A stretch of DNA of 30,000 nt, taken from positions 44,406,901-44,436,900 of the forward strand of contig CM031595.1 of the NCBI GenBank assembly GCA_018398815.1, read 5' to 3'. The DNA comes from Conus ventricosus. Taxonomy: Eukaryota; Mollusca; Gastropoda; Neogastropoda; Conidae. Positions 10,250-19,671 of the stretch are shown one piece after another. Numbering within the stretch: the first letter of the stretch is position 1; every line of letters starts with the position of its first letter. Both the position numbers and the translations under genes were made by a program. The notes below the pieces were generated by a model. It made no database searches and was not told where the DNA came from. It saw only the letters and a list, made by a program, of their open reading frames with translations.

Positions 10250-10960
10250 AGGTGGGGTGGGGTGGGGGTGGGGGGGTACGTAGATAAGTAGGCAGGCAGG
10301 CAGGCAGGTACGGGTAGGTGGATGGGCAGGTCAGTAGGTGAGTAGGCAGGGAGTCTTGTAGGTAGGCAGGGGGATAGGCAGCTTGGCAGAGACATAGGTA
10401 GGTCGACCGGGAGGCGGACAGGAACGGAGATCGGCAGGCAGACCGGGCGTTGGGAAGATGGGCAGCCATAAGATAGATGGGTAGAAAGGCAGGCAGGAAA
10501 GCAGACAGGTACGTACATATACACGAAGTTATTTAGGCAATATAGATAAGTCGGCAGGAAGGAAGATAGGTAGGAACAGAGGTAAACAGCATTAAAGTAG
10601 GTAGGTAGATTTGTAGGTGGGCTGGTAGGTAGGCAGTACGATAGGTTGTAGGCAGCAAAATGGGTAGATGGGCAGTCTGGCAGGAATGCAGGTAGGTAAG
10701 GTAGAGGAGGGATAGGGAGGCAGGAACATAGACAGGTGGATAGGGAAGGTAGACTGATAAGCAGGCAGTCATTCAGGTAGGTGGCTCGGTAATAGGTATG
10801 CTGACAGGAAGGAACATAGGTATATAGGGAAGGTAGACTGATAAGCAGTCAGTCAACACAGGTAGGTGGCTCGGCAATAGGCATGCTGACAGGAAGGAAC
10901 ATGGGTATGCAGACAAAAAACAGTGCAGCTAGGGCAGGTAGGTAGGAAGGCCAGATTTCA
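10250..10960 (+). repeat. Degenerate GGYA (AGGT/AGGC) tetranucleotide region
   Basis: Seven hundred bases dominated by GGTA, GGCA, GATA and GACA tetramers (for example GGCAGGCAGGCAGGTA). The minus frames at 10114-10524 and 10533-10772 therefore read as repeated L-P-A-Y/C-L-P-T and are not genes. A longer duplication is embedded at its right end. Confidence 0.85.
10741..10910 (+). repeat. 84-bp tandem duplication inside the GGYA region
   Basis: TAGGGAAGGTAGACTGATAA occurs at 10741 and again at 10825. Downstream words GGTGGCTCGGYAATAGGYAT and GCTGACAGGAAGGAACAT repeat at the same offset. The copies differ at a handful of positions, mostly transitions. Confidence 0.88.
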
Positions 10961-11200
10961 CCCGTGAACACCGCTGACAAGGAAAACCCAGTGCGAACAA
11001 CAGCACCGGCTAACTTGACGTCAGCCTCCTCGTCACGCAGTGGTTCAGATAGGTAGGTAAACAGATAGCCAGATTGGTTCGTGCTAAGGTAAGCATTCAG
11101 GCGCGCTGGGATGTGAAGACAAGAGGCGAACTATTTTGATATGCAGAGAATAAGTAAACAGGATTAAGTTTCTTGGTCGTCAGTATTGTCAGACGGGGGC
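10961..11200. other. Unique spacer
   Basis: No repeat or gene recognised. A perfect TGACGTCA (CRE-type) octamer lies at 11016-11023 with no supporting promoter context. Confidence 0.5.
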
Positions 11201-11368
11201 TTCTGGTGTCCTGTGCATGTTGGCTCAGAACAGGCACCACTGAACACCACCGGAGTGTGTCTGCAGCAGGGCGGTGTGTCTTCTGGTGTCCTGTGCATGT
11301 TGGCTCAGAACAGGCACCACTGAACACCACCGGAGTGTGTCTGCAGCAGGGCGGTGTGTCTTCTGGTG
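11201..11368 (+). repeat. Perfect 80-bp tandem duplication
   Basis: 11201-11280 and 11281-11360 are identical at every base, followed by the first eight bases of a third unit (TTCTGGTG). The unit contains GTTGGCTCAGAACAGGCACC and CAGCAGGGCGGTGTGTC. It is not low complexity, so identity over 80 bases means a very recent event or an assembly artefact. Confidence 0.97.
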
Positions 11369-11916
11369 GGTTGCATCATGATGACAACTTGACAGACTGC
11401 GGCCCAACAAACCAGATCAGAATGAGTGGCGCTGGGAAAAGGCCACTGACTTGGCACAGAAGACAAAAGACAGTCTCCCCACTTACCCTCTCCCTCCCCC
11501 CAAGAAAATATATATATAATAGACGCGTTAAATAAGCAGGAAGGATATACGTAGAGGCAATCAACTTAATCGCAAGTGCTCTGGAAAGCTACGGGTTTCA
11601 CGAGAAGCAGACGGCAGACAGATAGCTGAATGAACGACCACAAGTGAATGAACGTAAACGCGTGCAGTGTGCATAGTTCTGAAACCAAACATTCCATAAT
11701 GTGGGTGTTGTACACAGCAACACATCCCCTGAACATATCCACACTGTTGTTGTCACGAGTTTTGTAACTGATTCGGAGATAGAGGCTACGAAAAAGGTGC
11801 CAAGATCGCCAAGCAGAGACCAAGCGCATAATGCATTCTATTCTATCTCTTGCCGAGGCATGGAATGTTTTTCATTGGCTAGCAGAAAGAATAGAGCCCG
11901 CATTCATTTTGGAGGA

Positions 11917-11960
<44 letters not shown>

Positions 11961-12190
11961 TCGGGCCATATTATAGAACGATTGATTAGTATCTCGTTCG
12001 TTCAACAGAAACAAGTTAGAGAGCCAGATGGAAGGAGAGTACAGTGGGAGGGGAGGGGGGCGGGGTGGTACGGGAAGAGGGGGAGATCATTACGTACAAT
12101 TGTTGTTAATTAACACTTCGTCCTGTAAAGAAAATGTGTGTGCGGAAAGGTCGCTAATGGTTCTTGTTTCATTAACACTTCCTTGCTGAT
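11369..12190. other. Unique sequence with one (GA)n run
   Basis: A (GA)n tract at about 11921-11958 and a short (TA)n at 11510-11518 are the only simple repeats. Reading frames of 60-91 residues on both strands have no recognisable domains. Confidence 0.55.
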
Positions 12191-12194
12191 GTAT

Positions 12195-12292
12195 CAATCT
12201 ATCCATCTATCCATCTATCTATCTAGCTAGCTAGCTAGCTATCTATCCATCTATCTTTGTGTGTGTGTGTGTGTGTGTGTGTGGATGGAGGG

Positions 12293-12357
<65 letters not shown>

Positions 12358-12412
12358 CGCGCGCACGCACGCACACACACACAGATGCGATGAGTGGTGG
12401 TGGTGGTGGTGG
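12195..12412. repeat. Compound microsatellite: (ATCT)n-(AGCT)n-(GT)n-(GA)n-(GGT)n
   Basis: Five simple repeats in series: ATCT/ATCC tetramers from 12195, a self-complementary AGCTAGCTAGCTAGCT core near 12225-12240, ATCT again, (GT)n at about 12257-12284, (GA)n at about 12297-12354, a GCGCAC/ACAC run to 12382, and GGT triplets at about 12396-12413. The AGCT block can extrude as a cruciform. Confidence 0.93.
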
Positions 12413-12590
12413 TGCTTGAAGGACAAAGACAAAGAGCTGAACAGAGACAGAGATAACCTTCATAAACCTTAGTATGTGTTCTTGTTTAGGTAACACTAGC
12501 AGGATAGGCCCCCCCCCCCCCCCCCTACACACTGGTGGCAGAAGAGGGGATAGTGAGGGTGGGGATAGTAGTGGTTAAGAAAAAAAAATC

Positions 12591-12644
12591 GATAGACCTT
12601 TATTTTGAAAGCGACATGATAGACCTTTATTTTGAAAGCGACAT
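12591..12644 (+). repeat. Perfect 27-bp tandem duplication
   Basis: Copies at 12591-12617 and 12618-12644, each starting GATAGACCTTTATTTTGAAA and ending GCGACAT. They are identical, a small recent duplication in otherwise unique sequence. Confidence 0.96.
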
Positions 12645-13782
12645 AGTTTCCGGTTTGGGCGAAAAACAGTTTGACGCTTAGGAGCTGTGGCAGTGAAGGA
12701 GTGGGCGGTGGGTGGGGAGTAGAGTGTAGAGTGTTGTAGTCAGGCTGTCGAACCAAGGCAGGTGGGAGGAAGGGAGGAGGGCGGGGGGCTTGACTTATTA
12801 TAATGGTGACGTGGGTGGTTGGGGGTGGAAGACGGATAAGAGACAGGGAGAGAGGGAGGGAGAGATACTATCGTCGGGAAAGCTGGCGGAGGGAGCTAAA
12901 AGCTCCGGGGGGTGCGCGGCAAGGCCGGAAAGAGGGTTAATGGTTGAAATGGTCTCCAGAGTTAAACGAAAGAGCCTTGGAGCCAGGCTGTTCGGTTCAA
13001 CTGCTCCCTGGCTGTTAACGACTCGTGAAGGCGCGTGAGGAGACTTGAGAGAACGGAAAGGAATATGTACACAGAGCAGCGAGTTCTGCACAAGCGCGTT
13101 GACTCGAAGTTTGCTGTTAATGCTCGACTTGTAGTTTTGTGTTGTGTTGGCTCTGTTGAATTTGAAGAATAAAATGGAAAAAAAAATAGTCTCTTCACTT
13201 CTTGGCTGCTACGTACCAGAGGGTTCGTGTGACTCGAATAGCATAGAATACGCAATGTAGGATGTTCCAGCGAAGAAACTCGAGTGAAGCCATGTTTATA
13301 ACCCAGCCGACCTTGTAGCCTCTATCAAAAGATCTGCAAGACTCACAAACTCGTTTGGCGTAACGTGCGCCAGTTCCGCTCACTGCAAGCTACTTATCCC
13401 CCCGGCACCCTCCCCCCCCCCCCCCTTTTTCAACAGTAATTTGCTGACTGGTACCAGTTCTTTAAAAAAAGAAAAAGGAAGTAGAGTGTCTAGCTCCATC
13501 CGCTCTCTTGTAAATATGTCCAGGGTGCTGGATGTCGGGCTGAGCAACCGTCGTGTTTTCTTTCACACGCAGTCAGCAGGGAAGATCTGCATGTCAGAGA
13601 TCATGCAAACCCACGTCAGCTTTCGGGTAGGAAAGAAAACGCTAAAATACCCCAGGGTACACCGGGACCATGGGAGTAGGGAAAGGCACCGTAAAATATG
13701 ACCCTTGTTGCCCCAACGCTGAAGTACAGTTGTAAACACGCCGACCACACGGCAACAACGGACGAAGCTGTCATCTGTGCTT
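12645..13782. other. Unique sequence, no gene recognised
   Basis: About 1.1 kb without tandem structure apart from a C run near 13411-13425. Frames of 60-97 residues exist on both strands but overlap one another and show no family resemblance. At about 13300-13315 the words ATAACCCAGCCGACC resemble part of the LINE-like insert in array A at 17028-17083, but the similarity stops there. Confidence 0.5.
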
Positions 13783-13802
13783 GCGTGTGCGTGCGTGCGT
13801 GC

Positions 13803-13868
<66 letters not shown>

Positions 13869-13875
13869 TGTGCAG
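13783..13875. repeat. (GTGC)n-(GT)n microsatellite
   Basis: GCGTGCGTGCGT grading into about 50 bases of uninterrupted (GT)n, then a GGTGTG break. Confidence 0.95.
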
Positions 13876-14080
13876 GCATACCAAGTGACGATGCTGATAG
13901 ACTGCAGCAGCTGCTGGTGTTGTTTTAACTCGCTGGACTTGGGATGTCTACTTCATATCCCATTTAACAATACATTAACCCAGTTTGTATTGATTACGGT
14001 CTTGTAGGTGACAAACATGCGTTTTGCCTTCGCTTAGCCACTGGAGACTAACCATCATATACGCGCACGCGCGTGCACAC

Positions 14081-14102
14081 ACTCTCTCTCTCTCTCACAC
14101 TG

Positions 14103-14179
<77 letters not shown>

Positions 14180-14208
14180 GACATAGACACACACAGACAC
14201 ACACACAC
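14081..14208. repeat. (CT)n and (AC)n microsatellite
   Basis: Short (CT)n at about 14081-14096, then (AC)n at about 14103-14174 with GCACAG, ATAGAC and ACAGAC interruptions to 14208. It forms the left boundary of the 262-bp dispersed repeat. Confidence 0.95.
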
Positions 14209-14470
14209 AGAGCCAATGTGCATAGCCAAAATCGCAGTGCGAAGTACTAATGAGGCCTGATGTCTGTATAGCCGACTAAGCCACAATGTGAAGCACTTCA
14301 GAGGCCTGATACAATGCATTTATAGCATATTGGGTCACCGTGCAAAGTTCTATAGTGCCTCATGAATGGGCAGGGGTGACGTGGGAGGAGGAGAGATTGA
14401 CTGATTGATTAAAAAGACCGATCGACTGATTAAAGACAAGATTGATTGGCTTTTGGTTGATTTGTTGATC
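14209..14470 (+). mobile_element. 262-bp microsatellite-bounded dispersed repeat, copy 1
   Basis: This segment starts AGAGCCAATGTGCATAGCC, ends TTGATTTGTTGATC, and recurs at 28793-29062 in the same orientation with about 13 substitutions and one 8-bp (GATT)2 length difference, roughly 95% identity. Both copies lie directly between (AC)n tracts. Internally there are three degenerate units of about 50 bp, each starting ATAGC and containing GTGMRAAG and a GCCTGAT or GCCTCAT word, then a GATT/GACTGATT tetranucleotide section. Internal tandem units plus a tetranucleotide core plus microsatellite flanks recall bivalve pearl-type non-autonomous elements. That family link is inference. Confidence 0.8.
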
Positions 14471-14567
14471 ACACACACACACACACACACGCACGCACGC
14501 ACGCGCGCGCGCACTCGCGCGCGCACTCACTCACTCACTCACTCACTCACTCACTCACACACACACG

Positions 14568-14634
<67 letters not shown>

Positions 14635-14810
14635 TCTCTCACACACACACAACACACACACACACACACGCACGCACGCACGCACGCACGCACATACACA
14701 CACACGCACACACGCGCGCGCGCGCGCGCGCACAGAGAGGAAGAATGGTTTCAAGGGGTGTATATACGTGTGCGTGCGTGCATGTGTGTGTGTGGTGTGT
14801 GTGTGTGTGT
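14471..14810. repeat. Compound (AC)n/(GC)n/(ACTC)n microsatellite
   Basis: (AC)n, GCACGC, GCGCGC, eight CACT tetramers at about 14522-14556, (AC)n at about 14574-14630, (GCAC)n at about 14668-14692, a run of alternating GC at about 14714-14731, and interrupted (GT)n at about 14768-14810. Alternating purine-pyrimidine almost throughout. Confidence 0.93.
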
Positions 14811-14938
14811 TACGGCGTCTTTGTACGCTCGGTTGCTTTTTCAGTTGTTACCGTGTTTTTCTCCCACAGTTGGCTCAGTGAGTAAGAATATTGACAGGCT
14901 TCGCTTCCCGCTCAGGCGCAGTAATGAATGAGGAAGAG

Positions 14939-14939
<1 letters not shown>

Positions 14940-14991
<52 letters not shown>
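14940..14991. repeat. (GT)n microsatellite
   Basis: About 50 bases of uninterrupted GT in unique flanks. Confidence 0.96.
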
Positions 14992-14995
<4 letters not shown>

Positions 14996-15140
14996 GGCAT
15001 TTTACACACTGCATTTGGCGAGCATCCGAAGCCACACTGTGGGAGTTTTGTCCACACAGGCACTGAACCTCTGGAAAGGAACGGAAGTGTTGTCCCATGA
15101 ATTTTTCTAAGAAAATACTGATGGAACCGTGAACAGGGGC

Positions 15141-15142
<2 letters not shown>

Positions 15143-15202
<60 letters not shown>
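15143..15202. repeat. (GA)n microsatellite
   Basis: About 58 bases of uninterrupted GA. Confidence 0.96.
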
Positions 15203-15205
<3 letters not shown>

Positions 15206-15624
15206 AGACTTGGTGCATTGAGGAAGTCAACAATGATAGAACGGAATTTGCCTCTAGATATCTGGCCCTCAAAAACAGTTTTTATCTTGTTGATTGTATC
15301 GACGATGAAATGCTAAACGGAAAGAAGCTGAATTGAAAACTAGATTAAACAAGAACATGTTTTTGTCTTTCAGCACTGCGTCTTTTATGTTGATAGCCAT
15401 TGATGAATGAGCATGTGATAGGCTGAATCGCATGGAGCGATTGGTGGAAGCGACTGTCGGTTCACCTACTCTTCGTCGCCTTCTCCGAAATAATAGCTCT
15501 CAGATCACGACTTGAGAGCTATAGACGAGGAGGATCAATGAAACAAAAACGAAACCTGACGTGTCCGTGAAACTCGAACGACGGACGAAGTCTGGTTGTT
15601 TCCCGAACTAATGCCTAGTATACA
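15203..15624. other. Unique spacer with a small perfect hairpin
   Basis: No gene recognised. ATAGCTCTCA at 15493-15502 pairs perfectly with TGAGAGCTAT at 15513-15522 across a 10-base loop. Confidence 0.6.
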
Positions 15625-15720
15625 AGTCACCGTATTACCACCACGAACGTGTAGGCCATGGGACCTCTTCTGACCAATGGGTACCATGGCTTACAGGTTC
15701 GTGGTGGTGATACAGTGACT
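15625..15720 (+). other. 96-nt imperfect hairpin (37-bp arms)
   Basis: The arms 15625-15661 and 15684-15720 are inverted copies matching at 33 of 37 positions, with a 22-base loop. Both arms contain the AC-CACCACGAAC core and end in CCATGG at the loop. Read as + strand RNA, two of the four differences become G-U wobbles (U-G and G-U) and two remain mismatches (C-A and G-G); as minus-strand RNA the wobbles would be A-C mismatches. Size and pairing resemble an animal pre-miRNA, but a foldback transposon remnant explains it equally well. No terminal target-site duplication is seen. Confidence 0.8.
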
Positions 15721-16108
15721 ATCGCCGAAGAACAACCTGTCCCTTAAAGCGTCTGCTGTGAGGACGTGAAACTCAACCATCAGGTCACTGCCTAATGCAG
15801 ACCGCGGAACTACTTCACTGGAAGTCCGAGTCAAGAACTTTGTTTTGTCCTTATTTTGTAGAAAGATGACATGCTCATAAACCTTGCGTGACTGCAGCTG
15901 ATGTTGCGTTTGCTTTCTATTATTTTTTTTGTTTTCTTTCTTTCTTTTTTCCAATTCTTTCTTTCTGTCTGTCTTTTTTTCTTTCTTTCTTCCCCCCCCC
16001 CCCCCCCCCCCCCCTGAAACTTTTGTGTCCTGTTTTTTTTCTCTGTTTTACATCATTGCATTTTATTTTGACTTTATTCTGTTCTGTCGTGTTTTATTTA
16101 AATTCCGT

Positions 16109-16176
<68 letters not shown>

Positions 16177-16362
16177 GGCGGCGTACTTTGGCGATGATGC
16201 ACTGACGTGGCAAGAATTAATCAGTTCGCATCCGCTTCTCCCTCGGCTCCCCCCATTCCTCCTCATCGACCCCATCCCTCCCTACCCCCTTGCTGGGATG
16301 ACACAGTGGAGTTTAATGGCGTTTCCAGGTGTTTGAAACCGCCAGCAAGACCGTTCAGAAGA

Positions 16363-16367
<5 letters not shown>
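15721..16367. other. Unique sequence with C run and (AC)n microsatellite
   Basis: T/C-rich sequence from 15915, a run of 23 C at 15992-16014, then (AC)n at about 16111-16174 followed by unique sequence. No gene recognised; the frames at 15888-16336 are low complexity. Confidence 0.7.
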
Positions 16368-16411
<44 letters not shown>

Positions 16412-16570
16412 CTCTCTCCCTCTCTCTCTCCCTCTCTCTGTCACTCTCTCTCTCTCTCTGTCACTCTCTCTCTTTCTCTCTCTCTCCTTCCTCTCTCTGT
16501 CTCTCCCTCTCTCTCCTTCCCTCACCCCCCCTCCATTCTCTCTTCCCTCTCCCTGCATCGCTCTCTCATT
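16368..16570. repeat. (CT)n pyrimidine tract
   Basis: Perfect (CT)n at about 16368-16407 decaying into CTCCCT, CTGTCA and CTTTCT words. Confidence 0.93.
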
Positions 16571-16929
16571 CTCTCCGGCATTGCTTACCAATGGCTCATT
16601 AGATTCCATCCAGCGGCATTTCCTGTAGATGATAGTGTGGCGGCGCCAACAGGGCCTCCCTTCGCCATTGTGGGCTGTGTAAATTAGGATGGATGAAATG
16701 TGGGGTAAACTGGCAGACTAGCTGCTCCGAATTGAAGCGACCTCTCCTCTGGCTTCACCTCCTGCGTTTCCTCAATTCGTCATGACTAGTTTTTATCGTA
16801 AACACCTTGTTTTATCCACAGCAGATTCATCTGACGGATATAAACTAAGTTTTGTATTTGAGATTCGTCGCAGATACAGCGTGTGTAAAATGATCTGGAA
16901 CTGTGACGCATGTGCGCCATTTAGAAAAT
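16571..16929. other. Unique spacer left of array A
   Basis: Nothing recognised on either strand; it ends abruptly at the first 41-bp monomer. Confidence 0.5.
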
Positions 16930-18199
16930 GGCTTCACTCAGCATAGTAGTCTGGCTATGATATATGATTGGGCTTCACTGAGCATAGTAGTCTGGTTATG
17001 ATGTCTAATTGGGCTTCACTGAGCATAAGATAAGATAATGTTGCTTATAGCCCAGCCGACCGCAAAGGGCCACATCAGGGCTGTTCACTGAGCATAATAG
17101 TCTGGCTATGATATATGATTGGGCTTCACTGAGCATAGTAGTCTGGCTATGATGTCTAATTGGGCTTCACTGAGCATAGTAGTCTGGCTATGATGTCTAA
17201 TTGAGCTTCACTGAGCATAGTAGTCTGGTTATGATTGGCTATGATGTCTAATTGAGCTTCACTGAGCATAGTAGTCTGGTTATGATGTCTAATTGAGCTT
17301 CACTGAGCATAGTAGTCTGGTTATGATGTCTAATTGAGCTTCACTGAGCATAGTAGTCTGGTTATGATGTCTAAGTGGGCTTCACTGAGCATAGTAGTCT
17401 GGCTATGATGTCTAAGTGAGCTTCACTGAGCATAGTAGTCTGGCTATGATGTCTAATTGGGCTTCACTGAGCATAGTAGTCTGGTTATGATGTCTAGTTG
17501 GACTTCACTGAGCATAGTAGTCTGGCTATGATGTATAATTGGGCTTCACTGAGCATAGTAGTCTGGCTATGATGTATAATCTGGCTTCACTGAGCATAGT
17601 AGTCTGGTTATGATGTCTAATTGAGCTTCACTGAGGATAGTAGTCTGGCTATGATGTCTAAGTGGGCTTCACTGAGCATAGTAGTCTGGCTATGATGTCT
17701 AAGTGGGCTTCACTGAGCATAGTAGTCTGGTTATGATGTCTTATTGGGCTTCACCGTGCATAGTAGTTTGGCTATTATGTCTAATTGGGCTTCACTGAGC
17801 ATAGTAGTCTGGCTATGATGTATAATTGGGCTTCACTGAGCATAGTAGTCTGGTTATGATGTCTAATTGGGCTTCACTGAGCATAGTAGTCTGGTTATGA
17901 TGTCTAATTGAGCTTCACTGAGCATAGTAGTCTGGTTATGATGTCTAAGTGGGCTTCACTGAGCATAGTAGTCTGGTTATGATGTCTAATTGGGCTTCAC
18001 TGAGCATAGTAGTCTGGTTATGATGTCTAATTGAGCTTCACTGAGCATAGTAGTCTGGTTATGATGTCTAATTGGGCTTCACTGAGCATAGTAGTCTGGT
18101 TATGATGTCTAATTGGGCTTCACTGAGCATAGTAGTCTGGTTATGATGTCTAATTGGGCTTCACTGAGCATAGTAGTCTGGCTATGATGTCTAATTGGA
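16930..18199 (+). repeat. 41-bp satellite array, type A, about 29 monomers
   Basis: Monomer: GGCTTCACTGAGCATAGTAG then TCTGGYTATGATGTCTAATTG. Spacing is exactly 41 over most of the array (for example CTTCACTG at 17462 and 17503). Recurrent single-base variants (GGTTATG/GGCTATG, AATTG/AAGTG, GGG/GAG) are shared among scattered monomers, as expected from repeated unequal exchange. One rearranged monomer lies near 17230-17250, with TGGTTATGAT followed by TGGCTATGAT. The array begins sharply at 16930, is interrupted by a retroposon fragment at 17028-17083, and grades into B-like degenerate copies after about 18190. The canonical monomer holds a CATAG...CTATG dyad, broken in the GGTTATG variant. 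Confidence 0.97.
17028..17083 (-). mobile_element. LINE 3'-end fragment inserted in array A
   Basis: About 55 bp unrelated to the 41-bp monomer, read on the minus strand as CAGCCCTGATGTGGCCCTTT, then GCGGTCGGCTGGGCTATAAG and a CAACATTATCTTATCTT tail. It is flanked by a direct 13-bp copy of array sequence, TTCACTGAGCATA, at 17015-17027 and 17084-17096. Target-site duplication, extreme 5' truncation and an (ATCTT)-like tail are the hallmarks of non-LTR retroposition, so this is the 3' tip of a LINE or of a SINE using its tail. Very short, with no coding capacity. Confidence 0.8.
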
Positions 18200-18327
18200 C
18201 TTCGGTGATCATCGCCATGCAGTGCTGATGTATCATGTATAATGAGGTTTCACTAATTATCACTAGTAATAACCATTCAGTGATGATGCATAGTATGGTT
18301 TCACTGCTCATCATCATCCAGTGGTGA
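18200..18327 (+). repeat. Degenerate 41-bp monomers between arrays A and B
   Basis: Three or so diverged units with B-like words (TTTCACTAAT, CATTCAGTGATGATG, CATCCAGTGGTGATA). This is the left part of the zone that received the Tc1 element; it shows that A and B belong to one original array. Confidence 0.85.
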
Positions 18328-18329
18328 TA

Positions 18330-18359
18330 TATACTGAGAGGCAAAGAAAACGCAATTCC
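18330..18359 (+). repeat. Left terminal inverted repeat
   Basis: Begins TATACTGAGAGGCAAAGAAA and matches the complement of 19803-19832 at 28 of 30 positions; the differences are an A/T near position 17 and a T/C near position 28. Directly inside it TTGTCA/TGACAA form a 6-bp dyad at 18361-18374. Confidence 0.97.
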
Positions 18360-18375
18360 ATTGTCAACTGACAAT

Positions 18376-18381
18376 TTTATT
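18376..18381 (-). terminator. AATAAA polyadenylation signal of the transposase
   Basis: AATAAA on the minus strand, about 130 bases after the transposase stop and 17 bases inside the left terminal repeat. It is the only such signal between the stop and the element end, so the transcript probably ends within or just outside the repeat. Confidence 0.6.
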
Positions 18382-18512
18382 GAAATGAAACAAACACACA
18401 TCAAAGCAAATACGTGTGACAAAAGTGCGACCACTGTACATTAGTTTGCCAATAACAGGTGCACATTCGCCTGAAGTGAAGCCCATTTAGGCGTGACAGA
18501 AGGAATACACTG

Positions 18513-19534
18513 TCAATATCTGGTGTGTCCCCCTTGAGCACGAACACAAGCTTGCAAACGTCGGGGCATTGAAGCGCACAAACGACGGATGATACGGATC
18601 GGTATCACGTTCCAGTGATGCTGCAATGCTTGGGTGAGCTCAGCAACGGTAGTTGGGGGATTCTGCTGACCTTGCACATGTCGTCCAAGTTCGTCCCACA
18701 AATGTTCAATGGGATTCATGTCTGGGGACACGGAGGGCCACTGCATGACATCCACATTGCTGTCCCGAAGGAAATTTCGTGTGAGAACGGCTGTGTGGGG
18801 TCGAGCATTGTCCTGCTGAAACACTAGTCTGTTGCCACCATGCTGTCTCCAGAGAGGAGGAAGAACTGGCTCAAGAACAGTGTCAATATAACGCCTTGCC
18901 GTCAAGTTGCCTGGCACAAACACAAGCTCCGATCGAAATTGAGCATTTATGGCACCCCAGACAATTACCCTCCACCCCCATAACGATCTCGCTCAATGAC
19001 ACAGGGTTGCGCAAAACGTTCACCCTGACGTCGATACACACGATCACGGCCATCCGCGAAAGAGACATTGAACCGGGATTCATCCGAAAAAACAACATTC
19101 CCCCAAACCCTGTTCCCCAGAAAGCCACCTGCGGCAGCCCATCGCTGGCGTGCTAGTCGATGGCGATGGGTTAAGATCTGACCTTGGTATGGTCGACGAG
19201 CCCGTAGCCCTGCTGCTGCCAGACGCCGACGCACGGTACGGCTGCTGATTGGTCTTTCTCTAGTCCCAATAGTGTTGCGGGCTGTTTGTGCAGCTGGCTG
19301 GAAACGATTCCGGAGGTGCTGCGTGACAATGTAGCGGTCCTGTCGTGCCGTCGTCACACGTTGGACGCCTGGGCGTGGACGGTCGTTTACACTTCCAGTG
19401 TTTTGGTGCCGAGTCGCAAGACGGGTTATGGTTGATGGGTGTACATTGAAATGTTGTGCGGCCCTGATGTGAGCAGTGCCTGCCCTCAGCATGCCAATGG
19501 CTTGATTTCTCTGGTCTGTGGTTAACCGCGGCAT
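18513..19534 (-). pseudogene. Tc1-like transposase, one frameshift
   Basis: The enzyme cuts and pastes the element by binding its terminal repeats and using a DDE metal site. The start ATG at 19534 opens MPRLTTDQRNQAIGML, followed by a paired-type helix-turn-helix (RAAQHFNVHPSTITRLATRH, about residues 24-43), a GRPR-like linker (NDRPRPGVQR) and a second DNA-binding helix region. The first catalytic D is in VVFSDESRF, near residue 151. Frame 1 stops at 18965-18967 after RDRYGGGG; the protein continues in another frame as VIVWGAINAQFRSELVFVPG, so the break is one missing base in the G-rich stretch at about 18966-18985. The second D is in FQQDNARPH and the third acid in SPDMNPIEHLW, with exactly 34 residues between them (DD34E). 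The stop is TGA at 18513. Total about 340 residues, the normal Tc1 length. All catalytic residues remain. It is a pseudogene unless the missing base is a sequencing error or bypassed by -1 slippage. Confidence 0.95.
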
Positions 19535-19570
19535 GGTGCGTACGAGTGTCAGTAAAACGCCAATGTGTGT

Positions 19571-19577
19571 TTTTATA
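19571..19577 (-). promoter_or_regulatory. TATA box of the transposase gene
   Basis: TATAAAA on the minus strand, ending 37 bases upstream of the transposase ATG at 19534. A start site 25-30 bases downstream would leave a leader of only about 10 bases. Position and match are good; activity is inferred. Confidence 0.6.
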
Positions 19578-19671
19578 GGGGACAGTCATGGGCTGTTTGC
19601 ATGCAATCACGGTATGCCTGTGTTGCACGTGTTTTGCAGTTATCAGTAAAAGATGTGTTGGAGTGGTTTAC

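Noticed and set aside
10114..10524. Minus-strand frame rich in L-P-A-Y-L-P-T repeats resembling a structural protein
   Set aside because: It is a direct translation of the GGTA/GGCA tetranucleotide region.
13285..13330. ATAACCCAGCCGACC word shared with the retroposon fragment at 17040-17060
   Set aside because: Similarity covers only about 15 bases and breaks down on both sides; not enough to call a second copy.
18883..19128. Third minus-strand frame (81 residues) across the transposase break
   Set aside because: It is a shadow frame; the transposase homology moves directly from the frame ending at 18965 to the frame ending at 18513.
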